From Flavobacterium sp. CYK-55 (lineage in GTDB: Bacteria; Bacteroidota; Bacteroidia; Flavobacteriales; Flavobacteriaceae): a DNA stretch of 64,000 nt. A program made the translations under genes and the position numbers. Positions 1 to 7,461 of the stretch are shown piece by piece. Location of the stretch: positions 1 to 64,000 of the forward strand of contig NZ_JAHCDK010000013.1 of assembly GCF_018413465.1 (NCBI RefSeq), read 5' to 3'. The first letter of the stretch is position 1. Each line of letters opens with the position of its first letter. Under the pieces are notes generated by a model. It did no database searches, was not told the DNA's origin, and saw only the letters and a program-made list of their open reading frames with translations.

Positions 1-379
1 AAGGTTCGAGATCCAAAACAGATTTAAGGCACCTTTGTAGCACAAAACGGCTTTTTTCTCGAACAGACTGCCTTGAACCTGCCTTCAATCTGCTACAAAC
101 CCTTTTTAAAAATGCCGGAATTATAACCCTTTTCGTACAAAAAAGCCGTTTTTCGCAATTTTAACATTTTTGGGGTGCTACCCCCGCACTTTGAAAGCCA
201 TTTTGGCATAGATTTGTATAGCGCTTTACCAGCACCCTTGTGGTAGCTCTGGCCCATAACAGTACCAGCGCAGCGCGTGCCGAGCCCAACATTGGCGGCT
301 ACTGAGCGCAGCGGTTGTGGCCGTAATTGTGCGGCGGTTGGTGGAATTTGGGTGGGGTTTTGTTGTGTGGGGTGTGGAC

Positions 380-500
380 TGTAAGACCGCTTCGCTTTAA
401 GATACGCTATGCTTTAGACCGCTTTGCTATAAGACAGGAGGGATTGTCAGTTTCACAAATTCAATTACTTCAAAAATCAACAATCGTTAATCATTATAGA
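380..500. repeat. Dispersed repeat, left copy
   Basis: This segment shares blocks with the repeat cluster 8 kb away. The 20-mer acgctatgctttagaccgct occurs at 404-423 and again at 8822-8841. The 20-mer acttcaaaaatcaacaatcg occurs at 467 and at 8922 and 9021, each time followed by TTAATC and later ATTATAGAC. Order and spacing of the blocks are kept. It is non-coding and probably an intergenic repeat family of this genome; no transposase is attached to it. Confidence 0.75.
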
Positions 501-505
501 CTGCT

Positions 506-529
506 GCGCAAAGTCTCCTGACTTTGCGC
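506..529. repeat. Perfect inverted repeat
   Basis: GCGCAAAGTC and GACTTTGCGC form a 10-base-pair stem around the loop TCCT. No T-run follows directly, so a terminator is not clear. It lies at the end of the left repeat copy. Confidence 0.55.
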
Positions 530-539
530 TAACAATACG

Positions 540-686
540 CTAACTTTCACGCAAGTAATTATCAAAAGAAGAAGGTTCTAAATCATCTATCCAATCAAAA
601 AATTGTAGCAGTTGAATATGAGGTAAGTTCTGATTTCTAATAACATCAATACTAAAGTGATTTATTAATGAGGTTGATGTACCTAA
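540..686 (-). pseudogene. C-terminal remnant of an unknown protein
   Basis: The minus strand stays open for 48 codons directly after in-frame stop codons, with no start codon, and ends at a TAG. The translation looks protein-like, ending in FFDWIDDLEPSSFDNYLRES. I do not recognise the family. Removing one base near 686 would join it to a Val-Met in the frame of the overlapping 652-831 reading frame, so a single-base frameshift is one explanation. It lies among repeats next to a recombinase remnant, which fits decay of a mobile element. This is inference from reading-frame quality alone. Confidence 0.4.
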
Positions 687-831
687 TCATTACTTCAAAA
701 AGTTTACATAACGGAATCGCTTTTATCAGCGAAGTTAAACATGCAGTTGCTGCTTTTCCTCTTTTTGGGTAAGCCATAAGCATAGCTGTTAATATTAATA
801 GAAAGGCAAAAAATGCTATCAAATTATTCAT
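652..831 (-). CDS. Possible small membrane protein, 59 aa
   Basis: An ATG-started frame begins MNNLIAFFAFLLILTAMLMA, a single hydrophobic segment (residues 3-20), followed by a basic Lys/Arg patch and a moderately hydrophobic tail. No family is recognised. Its 3' end overlaps the 540-686 remnant by 35 bases in another frame, so one of the two may be spurious, or both may be parts of one broken gene. Evidence is limited to the open frame and the signal-like N-terminus. Confidence 0.35.
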   Translation of the reverse strand: MNNLIAFFAFLLILTAMLMAYPKRGKAATACLTSLIKAIPLCKLFEVMIRYINLINKSL

Positions 832-1054
832 TTTAATTTCTTTAATTTCTATCGAGCCAAAGTATAATAGAGTGCTAATTAAAAAAAGGACATGAAATAC
901 CTTGTTTAAGAAGATTAATCTTTTTATAAATCAATGTGTTGTATTTTTAAGTTTTATATTGAAAATTGATTTATCAAGCGTTGAAGTGGATTTGCTGAAG
1001 GACAATAAGTGGAAATTTATTTTTGTCATCCCAATTGAAATTGTTAGTAACTAA

Positions 1055-1085
1055 AAAAGCCTGTCAAAATGTTAACAGGCTTTTA
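1055..1085 (-). terminator. Rho-independent terminator
   Basis: AAAGCCTGT and ACAGGCTTT pair around a ten-base loop. The A-run at the left end becomes a T-run on the minus strand, so it fits termination of the small gene at 1112-1243. Confidence 0.6.
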
Positions 1086-1111
1086 ATTAAGTTTTATTTT
1101 GTTTTGGAAGA

Positions 1112-1243
1112 TTACTTTTTTTGTGAGCTTTTTGACGGTTTTAACGAGGGTGTGTTCCCTGGCGTATTTTTATTGTCTCGCTGACGTTGGTCAGGTTTTC
1201 CAGTCGATTCTGCTATTCTTTTAGGTCCAGGTTTAAGTGCCAT
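1112..1243 (-). CDS. Small basic protein, 43 aa
   Basis: ATG at 1243 opens a 43-codon frame starting MALKPGPKRIAESTGKPDQR; the rest is rich in Asn, Pro, Ser and Lys and ends in Gln-Lys-Lys. The protein is strongly basic and probably disordered, with no signal peptide or membrane segment. An AT-rich leader precedes it and a terminator (1055-1085) follows its stop, which is the usual layout of a real monocistronic gene. It lies directly downstream of a decayed recombinase. I do not recognise the family. It could be a nucleic-acid-binding small protein, but nothing shows that. Confidence 0.5.
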   Translation of the reverse strand: MALKPGPKRIAESTGKPDQRQRDNKNTPGNTPSLKPSKSSQKK

Positions 1244-1276
1244 AAAATAAAATTTTGTGTGTTATACCTCTCAAAG

Positions 1277-1545
1277 TTAAGTAATTAATTGAATAGGGAA
1301 AAATCTATTTATCAACGTTCTTTCATTGTCTGCATTTAGTTTTACATATTTCTCAGTTGATTCAGGCCATTTGTGCCCTAACAATTCCTATACTCGTTCT
1401 TAAGGAATATTCTTTTACCGACCCAGTTAGCAATCACACTCATGCGGATTGTTTTACGGTTGAGGTTTCTCTCTGTGAAAATACTTTTTATTGGTTCAAC
1501 AATGTAATGGCACCAGTTTACTCAGGTTGTTTTCTTTTTTCATGG
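1277..1545 (-). pseudogene. Decayed tyrosine recombinase (integrase) C-terminus
   Basis: Read on the minus strand, the last frame gives ELLGHKWPESTEKYVKL and ends at a TAA (1277-1279). This is the end of a tyrosine recombinase: the LGH histidine lies nine residues before the nucleophile tyrosine. Upstream, in another frame, come IVEPIKSIF and RNLNRKTIRMSVIANW (about 1395-1500), which resemble the Arg-containing catalytic region of flavobacterial phage-type integrases. Further up, SKLVPLH continues in a third frame. At least two frameshifts and several stops break the gene and no N-terminal part is visible. It marks an old integrated element at the left edge of the defence block. Confidence 0.6.
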
Positions 1546-1782
1546 CGCAGATGTTTGGTTATAAACAGCTCAAAACAAATACTTCGCCACTTTTTTTGTG
1601 GCAAAACTTCATTTTGAACCGGTTTTGTCACAACTTTTGAGACAAAATCTGTTTTTGGAAGGGTTTTGTCACAGAATTGGGTGAGATGTGAGGGGTGGTG
1701 GAGGATGAGCAAGGTGGTTGCGGTTGTGATAGGTAGCTGAGGTGTTGTTACCATTATTCAAAAGGTTATTAGTTTTATATTA

Positions 1783-1790
1783 TATATTTG
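1783..1790 (+). promoter_or_regulatory. Probable -7 element of the three-gene operon
   Basis: TATATTTG fits the Bacteroidota -7 consensus TAnnTTTG and lies 23 bases before the ATG at 1813. No good TTTG is seen at the -33 distance. A GAAGG stretch just before the ATG may help ribosome binding. Confidence 0.4.
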
Positions 1791-1812
1791 CTTTTTTAAT
1801 AGTTATAGAAGG

Positions 1813-2544
1813 ATGTTAGAAAAACAGTTAATACAAGCCACATATTCTCAGCTCCAAAATCAAACTCTAGATACTAATAAGAGTCAGCTCTACTTTACTA
1901 TTATTCAAATTAAAAAAGACAATCGTTTTCTTGAAAATGAAAGTCAGACTTTATACAAGGACGTTAAGTGTTTCATTTTATCATACATACATGGATCAAA
2001 GCAGGAAGATTTTGGTTATGATGTAATTGAAACGAAAAAAATAAATTTTGCAATTAAAACAGTATTGTCACACAGTGCACGTTATAAATTAGCAGTATTT
2101 TGTTTAAGTGAGTTAAAATCTTGTTTTTATGACGATAAAGTCGATGAATTCAAGAGCGATGTTAACTGGTACCGCTTAAGAATGTCGATAGATCGAAATG
2201 GGATAAGCAAGTATTGGCATGGTCTACTTCAATTTTCAGGTTTAAACTTTTGGACAATTTCTTTAACATTAATCGCATCTATTTCTTTATGCGTTTTGTT
2301 TCTAAGAGATGCAATTCATCCATTTTTTGAACTTTACGAGTTTAAATTTGAAAGTTTTGTAAAGAATGATTTTGCAAATAAGTTTTTAAATATTCTTGCA
2401 AAACCGCTTGGTTTAGCGGAGAATTTTATTATTAAACCTCTAAATGTTTATGGATTATTAATTCTGATTTTTATAAAAATTCTATATTTAATTTTCATCG
2501 TAAACTTTTTGTTGGAACGAGTAAAGGATTATACAAAAGTTTAA
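1813..2544 (+). CDS. Two-segment membrane protein of unknown function
   Basis: This 243-aa protein has a soluble N-terminal part (about 1-145) rich in Lys, Asp, Tyr and Phe, then two hydrophobic segments: about 148-168 (around FWTISLTLIASISLCVLFL) and about 213-235 (around GLLILIFIKILYLIFIVNFLL), with about 45 residues between them. There is no signal peptide and I recognise no family. It is the first gene of a three-gene operon; its stop codon directly abuts the ATG of a kinase-like membrane protein, and a lone receiver gene follows. Base composition is very AT-rich compared with the core genome. By position it could be the membrane effector or the sensor of this set, but that is inference. 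Confidence 0.85.
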   Translation: MLEKQLIQATYSQLQNQTLDTNKSQLYFTIIQIKKDNRFLENESQTLYKDVKCFILSYIHGSKQEDFGYDVIETKKINFAIKTVLSHSARYKLAVFCLSELKSCFYDDKVDEFKSDVNWYRLRMSIDRNGISKYWHGLLQFSGLNFWTISLTLIASISLCVLFLRDAIHPFFELYEFKFESFVKNDFANKFLNILAKPLGLAENFIIKPLNVYGLLILIFIKILYLIFIVNFLLERVKDYTKV

Positions 2545-4197
2545 ATGGCAACATATTTACAATTTGATCAACAAGCTAAGAATTTTATATCGGTTCTGTA
2601 TAGAGTCTTGATAGTGTTATATGGTACATTTTTCTTTTATCAATTTCGCACAAAAGAAGATTTTGGAAGTTATGTCGTTGTTACTTTAATCTACCTATTA
2701 TTTTTTGCGTCAATTAAAGGTTTAGAAGGAATTTTCTCAATTGGGCGACTCATATTAGACTACATCTTTATATTTTGGACCCTCAGAAATGTAGAGTTGA
2801 ATAATCTCTTCGCAGTAGCATTGTTATTTTTACCAATACTAAACTCAAATAACCATTCTAGCAAGAAAAGTTCAGAATTATTATATGTTATACCAGTTGT
2901 TGTTCTCATCTGGTATAGAAAAGAAAGTTGGTTAATTCTTGTTCCCTTTCTCGTATTTCTAATTATAAACACGCTTAGCTCTCTTAGGTTTAAGCATATT
3001 GTATTTAATGAAAATTTAAACACAATTTTAGATAATTTTTTTATTGATGAAAAATCATTTTATAGACCTTATAAAGTGTATGATAAGATTTTAGTAGAGT
3101 TTAATAAATATCCTAGATTCCTTGGTATCAAACAAATAATTTGTTTTAAAATCCAAAACAAAAACATATCGTTGGTCAATGGATCGTTTTTTATTTATCA
3201 GTTTAAACTAGATCCACAATTTGTATCGAAATTGACCCATCAAAAGATTGATAAGGGTTATCGTTTCGATTCCTATTTACAATTGAACGGGGTAAGCTAT
3301 CCGCATAACTATTGTTTTAACTGTAAATTGAATGATGTAATGTACTGCTATTTCGTAATTCCTGGTGCACAAAATTTTTTACTAAAAAGAAAATTGTTAT
3401 GGAGTTTTCATGAGTTGATTGCACCATTCTTTGTAAGAGTATCTAAAATTTTTGAAGCTTATTCTATCAGAAAAAACAATGAAATTGAGTCTATTGTTGA
3501 AATGGAAAGTAAGATAAATTATGTGCAAAATGCCAAAACAACGATGCATTTTATTAGAAATAAATTGGGGCCAATTAATCACTATCTCGCTATGGTTGCC
3601 GATTATGAGTCGGATAGTGAAATAGACAAATTGAGCTTAGAAGCAATAATAAAGGATGAAAGAAGTAAATTAAAAGCGTCTGTCGATAGTATTTTAGACC
3701 GAGCACATCTTGTTTTAAATCGTGCAAACAACCCATTTTTAGTTCACGAGCTCAATAGACACAACTTGCGAAAACTATATACGGAGATTAAAAGGGTATG
3801 GGAGACTTTTTTCCCTGTCTTTGATCCGGAACTTACTTGGAATTTTGACCAAGAAGATTACTTTATGTTATTTAATGATGTAGGATTGGAATTTGTGCTT
3901 GTGAATTGGTTGAACAATATGAAAAAATACGGCAAAAGAACAGAAAATTTGTCTTTAATTGAAGATGAAAATTTTATTATCGTTGACTTTTCAAACAGTA
4001 TTTTTGATTACCTTGGTGCAGATGAAGTTGTGAAAACCTTTCAATCGACAGACCGTATTGAAATTATGCAAAAACGTACTTTCGGATTAATTGAGATTAT
4101 AGATTTTCTTAGACAAATGAATATTCAATACTCCGCAAGAATTTCTGAAAATAATCGTTTACATCTAATAATTAAATTTACTAAGCATCGAAACTAA
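2545..4197 (+). CDS. Polytopic membrane protein with degenerate histidine-kinase core
   Basis: The 550-aa protein begins with about six hydrophobic segments (about residues 12-150), then a soluble middle (about 150-320). H335 lies in MHFIRNKLGPI, which aligns with the H-box HEIRTPL of histidine kinases and keeps the His. Later LVNWLNNMKKYG (about 455-466) resembles the ATP-binding N-box. The G1 box (DxGxG) is replaced by VDFSNS, and the G2 region keeps only FGL (about 513-515). Dimerisation/phosphoacceptor and ATPase folds are therefore likely, while kinase activity is uncertain. The gene abuts the preceding gene with no spacer, and the receiver gene starts one base after its stop. Together they suggest a membrane-bound two-component-like relay inside a defence-type neighbourhood. 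I know of no named family for the full architecture. Confidence 0.75.
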   Translation: MATYLQFDQQAKNFISVLYRVLIVLYGTFFFYQFRTKEDFGSYVVVTLIYLLFFASIKGLEGIFSIGRLILDYIFIFWTLRNVELNNLFAVALLFLPILNSNNHSSKKSSELLYVIPVVVLIWYRKESWLILVPFLVFLIINTLSSLRFKHIVFNENLNTILDNFFIDEKSFYRPYKVYDKILVEFNKYPRFLGIKQIICFKIQNKNISLVNGSFFIYQFKLDPQFVSKLTHQKIDKGYRFDSYLQLNGVSYPHNYCFNCKLNDVMYCYFVIPGAQNFLLKRKLLWSFHELIAPFFVRVSKIFEAYSIRKNNEIESIVEMESKINYVQNAKTTMHFIRNKLGPINHYLAMVADYESDSEIDKLSLEAIIKDERSKLKASVDSILDRAHLVLNRANNPFLVHELNRHNLRKLYTEIKRVWETFFPVFDPELTWNFDQEDYFMLFNDVGLEFVLVNWLNNMKKYGKRTENLSLIEDENFIIVDFSNSIFDYLGADEVVKTFQSTDRIEIMQKRTFGLIEIIDFLRQMNIQYSARISENNRLHLIIKFTKHRN

Positions 4198-4198
4198 T

Positions 4199-4567
4199 AT
4201 GAATATTCTAATCTTTGAAAATGATTTTTCAGCAGTCGAGAATACATTTAAGTATGTAAATTTAAAATATTTCAATAATTCTTTAAATTTCACTGTATTC
4301 TCAAAGTCTCAAGATATTGGAGATTTCAAAAATCTTGAACATTACGATTTCATTTTTCTTGATATCACTCTAGCAAACAGAAGTAATTTGGATGGCTTCG
4401 GCATCTTAAAGAAAATCAGAGACGAAAAAATAAACATAAAAAAATTAGTGATAATTACCGGGAATGGGGATATTAAAAACAGATTAAAAGAACAAAATCT
4501 TAAAGACTATCCTATCATTCTCAAGCCTTTACCTTTTGATGCTATATATAGTTTTTTGAAGCCTTAA
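4199..4567 (+). CDS. Stand-alone response-regulator receiver domain
   Basis: The 122-aa protein is a single receiver (CheY-like) domain. Key residues are present: E7 and D9 as the acidic pair, D55 in FIFLDITLA as the phospho-acceptor, T87 in VIITGNG and K109 in IILKPLP. The loop after D55 is slightly longer than usual. There is no output domain, so it cannot bind DNA in the usual way. It starts one base after the kinase-like gene and probably receives phosphate from H335 of that protein, or acts as a phosphate sink or allosteric partner. The role is inferred from context; the fold is clear. Confidence 0.85.
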   Translation: MNILIFENDFSAVENTFKYVNLKYFNNSLNFTVFSKSQDIGDFKNLEHYDFIFLDITLANRSNLDGFGILKKIRDEKINIKKLVIITGNGDIKNRLKEQNLKDYPIILKPLPFDAIYSFLKP

Positions 4568-4719
4568 ATATTATAATCTTGATATAATATTGCCTCATGT
4601 TTGGCTATTATTCATCGTGACAGAAAACGATTATCGCATACTTCTAACAAGACGAAATAATAGTTTGTGAGTCATAAATGAAATACATTAGATTGTAAGC
4701 TCATACAGGTATGATCATT

Positions 4720-5565
4720 TTATTTCTTATTTTCTTTGATTGCACCATTCTCCGAGAAACTAAATGTTCGGTTCTCGAAAATCGATTTCATAATTAACCA
4801 AACCTCATCTACTAACGTAAAGTTTAAATTTCTGTTTGAGGTTATTTCATTTAATTGACCTGTAAAGCTTATTCCGTCTATTTTTAAAGATTCTTTTGTT
4901 GCTTTATTAAATAAAGTTGCCTCTGGAGTTTTATAGTGCTTAATAATCTTTTCGAGCATTTTATTTTGAAGATTTATTTCTTTTCTAAAATTGTTGATAT
5001 AGTCGATTAAAAGTGAAAAGCTTCCATCTTTATTTATTATTGCGAAATTATGGTAGTGAAATTCATCTTTGACTTTTATATTGCGGTCATTGCCTATATC
5101 AATATTTAAAATTTCTGGTCGTTTGGTGACTATTTGAATGTTAAGTCGTATGTCAGCAATTTCAATTTGCTTGGGACTTTTATCAAAATCTTTTTCTTCA
5201 ATCTCCCTTAACTCGACCAGTCCAATATTATATTGTTTTGCAAAATTTAAAGCGTCTCTGGTAAATCCACTTTTTGAAACAATAATTCCTTTTTCGATAC
5301 CAGTGTCATTAATAATTGATAGCAACTTCATGACAACATCCTTGTTGATTTTTTTCTTCTGATGTTTGCATTCGATTGCAGTTCGTGAAGAATGAATTCC
5401 ATTAGTTTGTGATGTCAGAACATCTATTTGATGAGCATTTCCTGATTTTCCGATAACTTTGCAGTCTTGACCATAACCCTCGATGGTAACTCCAAATTCT
5501 TTACCTAAAGTTTCATAAATGTATTTGGTGATACTTTCATAGATTTTCCAATCAAGTGCATTCAT
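4720..5565 (-). CDS. Mrr-like PD-(D/E)XK restriction endonuclease
   Basis: The 281-aa protein has a PD-(D/E)XK nuclease core in its first half: D48 in HQIDVL and E65-C-K67 in TAIECKHQ, then a helix and strand ending KGIIVSKSGFTRDAL (about 92-106), typical of the Mrr_cat/restriction endonuclease family. Such enzymes cut double-stranded DNA, often modified DNA. The C-terminal half (about 130-281) is Asn/Ile/Lys-rich and not recognised; it may recognise the target. No methyltransferase partner lies nearby. It is downstream of, and co-directional with, an OLD-family gene with a 105-base gap, and it converges on the three-gene operon. It is very AT-rich, in keeping with horizontal transfer. Confidence 0.8.
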   Translation of the reverse strand: MNALDWKIYESITKYIYETLGKEFGVTIEGYGQDCKVIGKSGNAHQIDVLTSQTNGIHSSRTAIECKHQKKKINKDVVMKLLSIINDTGIEKGIIVSKSGFTRDALNFAKQYNIGLVELREIEEKDFDKSPKQIEIADIRLNIQIVTKRPEILNIDIGNDRNIKVKDEFHYHNFAIINKDGSFSLLIDYINNFRKEINLQNKMLEKIIKHYKTPEATLFNKATKESLKIDGISFTGQLNEITSNRNLNFTLVDEVWLIMKSIFENRTFSFSENGAIKENKK

Positions 5566-5670
5566 TTTTGATATTAGATTTTATAGGGAGTTGTATAATA
5601 TTGAGATAATAGGATGAGTTACTGATTAGCAAGCATCGGGGTTCTTATTTTAGGATTTTGTTATTTGCAG

Positions 5671-7461
5671 TTATTTGAATTTTGCCGAGAGAAATTGCAT
5701 GACTTTTTTAAAATTATCACTAGTACCTTTTGTTAAATCAATTTTCTCATTTTTAGCAACTAACTCTTGAATTGTTCTATTGAATATTTTTTTATCAAAC
5801 TTCTTCCCTGTGCTATATTTCAGGGTTTGAATTTTATCTTGATCAAATTGATCAAATAGATTTTCAGTTTCAAAATTTTTCCAACTTTCATCAATGTCTT
5901 GATATGTAATTATTCTATCTTCTAATGAAATCCCAAAAAGTTCTAGATATCGCTCCTTTTGCTTAATACCTTCTTTGTCTGAATCTAGGAGAACGATAAA
6001 TTTGATGCCCCAGCCTAAAAACAAACTAATGAGGTTTTCAAGATTACTGGCACTTGTTCCTGGTATGAAATTAAATTTTGATGAACCAACATTTTTTAAA
6101 TTTTGAATAAGCCCAAAAGTATAAAAGTCATTCTTTCCTTCTGTAATTACAGATTTGGGTATTAATTCGAGATTTGTTGGACGATAATCTAATATCTCTA
6201 AGATTGGCTGAAAATAGCTACTTTGATTAGGATATTTGACTGCGAAGTCTCTATACTTATGAATTTTTATGTTAGTGTTTCTTGAATGATAATTTGCTTC
6301 ATTTTCATAATCAATTGCTTCATTTTTAATAACAAAGGTATTTTCTAACCATTTTGGATTAATAAGATAATGACTATGTGTAGTATAAATTACCGCCGGT
6401 AATGTTTCAAAACTTTTTAATAATTCTGTTTGCGCTGATGGATGTAAGTTTGATGCAGGTTCGTCAAATAAAAATAAAGCATTTTTATTTTTTTTTCGAA
6501 AAGCTCTAAACTGTGTTAAAAGGATATAAACGAAAAACCACCTAAATCCTAATGATCTTTGATTGAGACTATAACTATCAACATCATCTTTAATGTTAAA
6601 CTCGATGTAACTGCCAGTTGAGTCTATATCAGCAACTAAAATTATCTCGGTTTTAGACAATTGTTTCTTGAAGATTTGATTCCATTTGTTAAAGATAACC
6701 TCTGAGAGTTTTTTCTGCATCTTATTAACCAAAATGGTTAAACTCTTTCTATCCTGTTTATCGGTAGATTCTATTTTTTTAATTAGGTGATCATTTATAT
6801 TTAAATCGTTATCTAAAGAATCTAAAATATCTTGTATGATAGTTTGATAAAATTTGTCCTTAGCATTTCCAACCGATTCATCTAGATAAATCTTTTCAGG
6901 AAATTCGAATAGAAAATTTGGAAAATATAAAATGCTTGGGATATTTTTTTTGACCAAAGAATTCACCTTTGTTGCATACTCATTTGTAAGTTGTTTAATT
7001 TTTGGGCTTTTTCCAATCTTGGCTTTAAAATCATATGTCCAAGTTCTTTCGTTCAATTTTGACTGATGCTGGGAATTTTTAAAGTGATAGACTTGAGTAA
7101 AAGTGATTTCTGGGCCAGCGTATTGTAAATGAATATTATGAGATTTGAATTCTTTTTTTATTTCTGCAATATCTTCAGCATCAATCTCTAGACAAGCTTC
7201 AATTTTAATTTTGCCATTAAAATTGTCTAGTTTGTTAATTGGAATTAAGCTATGAATGTCATCAACTTCATAATTATCAAGCTCAAGAGCATTTAAAGAT
7301 TCTGGTTTATAAGCAAAAAAATTGATTGCTTCCAGCACCGTAGTTTTTCCACTTTCATTTAAGCCAACTAACGTAAAAATATCGTTCGTGTTTTTTCTTA
7401 AATCCAAAGTTTGATTTTCTATTCCTTTGAAATTTTCAAATTTAAAATACTTAAATTTCAT
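5671..7461 (-). CDS. OLD-family ATP-dependent nuclease (ABC ATPase + TOPRIM)
   Basis: The 596-aa protein has an N-terminal SMC/ABC-type ATPase: Walker A GLNESGKTT (about 33-41), Walker B LFLFDEPASNLHPS (about 335-348) and the H-loop YTTHS. A TOPRIM domain follows, with SVITEGKNDF (Glu near 440) and LLDSDKEG (Asp pair near 490). This order is that of OLD-type overcoming-lysogenization-defect nucleases, which nick or degrade DNA in phage defence. No UvrD-like helicase gene follows, so it fits the single-gene OLD class better than Gabija. I chose the ATG at 7461 because MKFKYFKFENFKG is the usual family N-terminus; an ATG-like start 27 bases upstream is possible. It lies upstream of an Mrr-like nuclease on the same strand. 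Confidence 0.85.
   Translation of the reverse strand: MKFKYFKFENFKGIENQTLDLRKNTNDIFTLVGLNESGKTTVLEAINFFAYKPESLNALELDNYEVDDIHSLIPINKLDNFNGKIKIEACLEIDAEDIAEIKKEFKSHNIHLQYAGPEITFTQVYHFKNSQHQSKLNERTWTYDFKAKIGKSPKIKQLTNEYATKVNSLVKKNIPSILYFPNFLFEFPEKIYLDESVGNAKDKFYQTIIQDILDSLDNDLNINDHLIKKIESTDKQDRKSLTILVNKMQKKLSEVIFNKWNQIFKKQLSKTEIILVADIDSTGSYIEFNIKDDVDSYSLNQRSLGFRWFFVYILLTQFRAFRKKNKNALFLFDEPASNLHPSAQTELLKSFETLPAVIYTTHSHYLINPKWLENTFVIKNEAIDYENEANYHSRNTNIKIHKYRDFAVKYPNQSSYFQPILEILDYRPTNLELIPKSVITEGKNDFYTFGLIQNLKNVGSSKFNFIPGTSASNLENLISLFLGWGIKFIVLLDSDKEGIKQKERYLELFGISLEDRIITYQDIDESWKNFETENLFDQFDQDKIQTLKYSTGKKFDKKIFNRTIQELVAKNEKIDLTKGTSDNFKKVMQFLSAKFK

Larger units (their letters stand above)
1..539. 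other. Gene-poor left flank
   Basis: I see no convincing gene here. A short open frame at 327-521 has a Trp/Gly/Arg-rich, unprotein-like translation and lies over repeat DNA. Bases 230-340 are GC-richer than their surroundings. Bases 380-500 are a copy of a repeat family that recurs at 8820-9258, and 506-529 is a perfect inverted repeat. The stretch looks like decayed accessory DNA between the unseen gene to the left and the island to the right. Confidence 0.6.
1244..1812. other. Space with no intact gene
   Basis: Apart from the recombinase remnant, this stretch holds no intact gene. TTTTGTCACA occurs at 1623-1632 and 1664-1673, with GACAAAAT in the opposite sense between them (1641-1648). 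An open frame on the minus strand at 1518-1754 runs across this repeat and is judged accidental. The right end contains the probable promoter of the operon that begins at 1813. Confidence 0.6.

Noticed and set aside
327..521. Open frame of 64 codons on the plus strand
   Set aside because: Its translation is Trp/Gly/Arg-rich without family features and it runs through the dispersed repeat.
902..1054. TTG-started frame of 50 codons ending in an apparently protein-like VIPIEIVSN
   Set aside because: No ATG, no ribosome site or terminator of its own, and no recognisable family. It may be another remnant but cannot be supported.
1518..1754. Open frame of 78 codons on the minus strand
   Set aside because: It crosses the repeated TTTTGTCACA words and competes with the recombinase remnant. 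The translation is of low quality.
5671..7461. Gabija system (GajA-like)
   Set aside because: The ATPase-TOPRIM protein fits OLD in general, but there is no UvrD-like helicase gene next to it, so GajB is missing.
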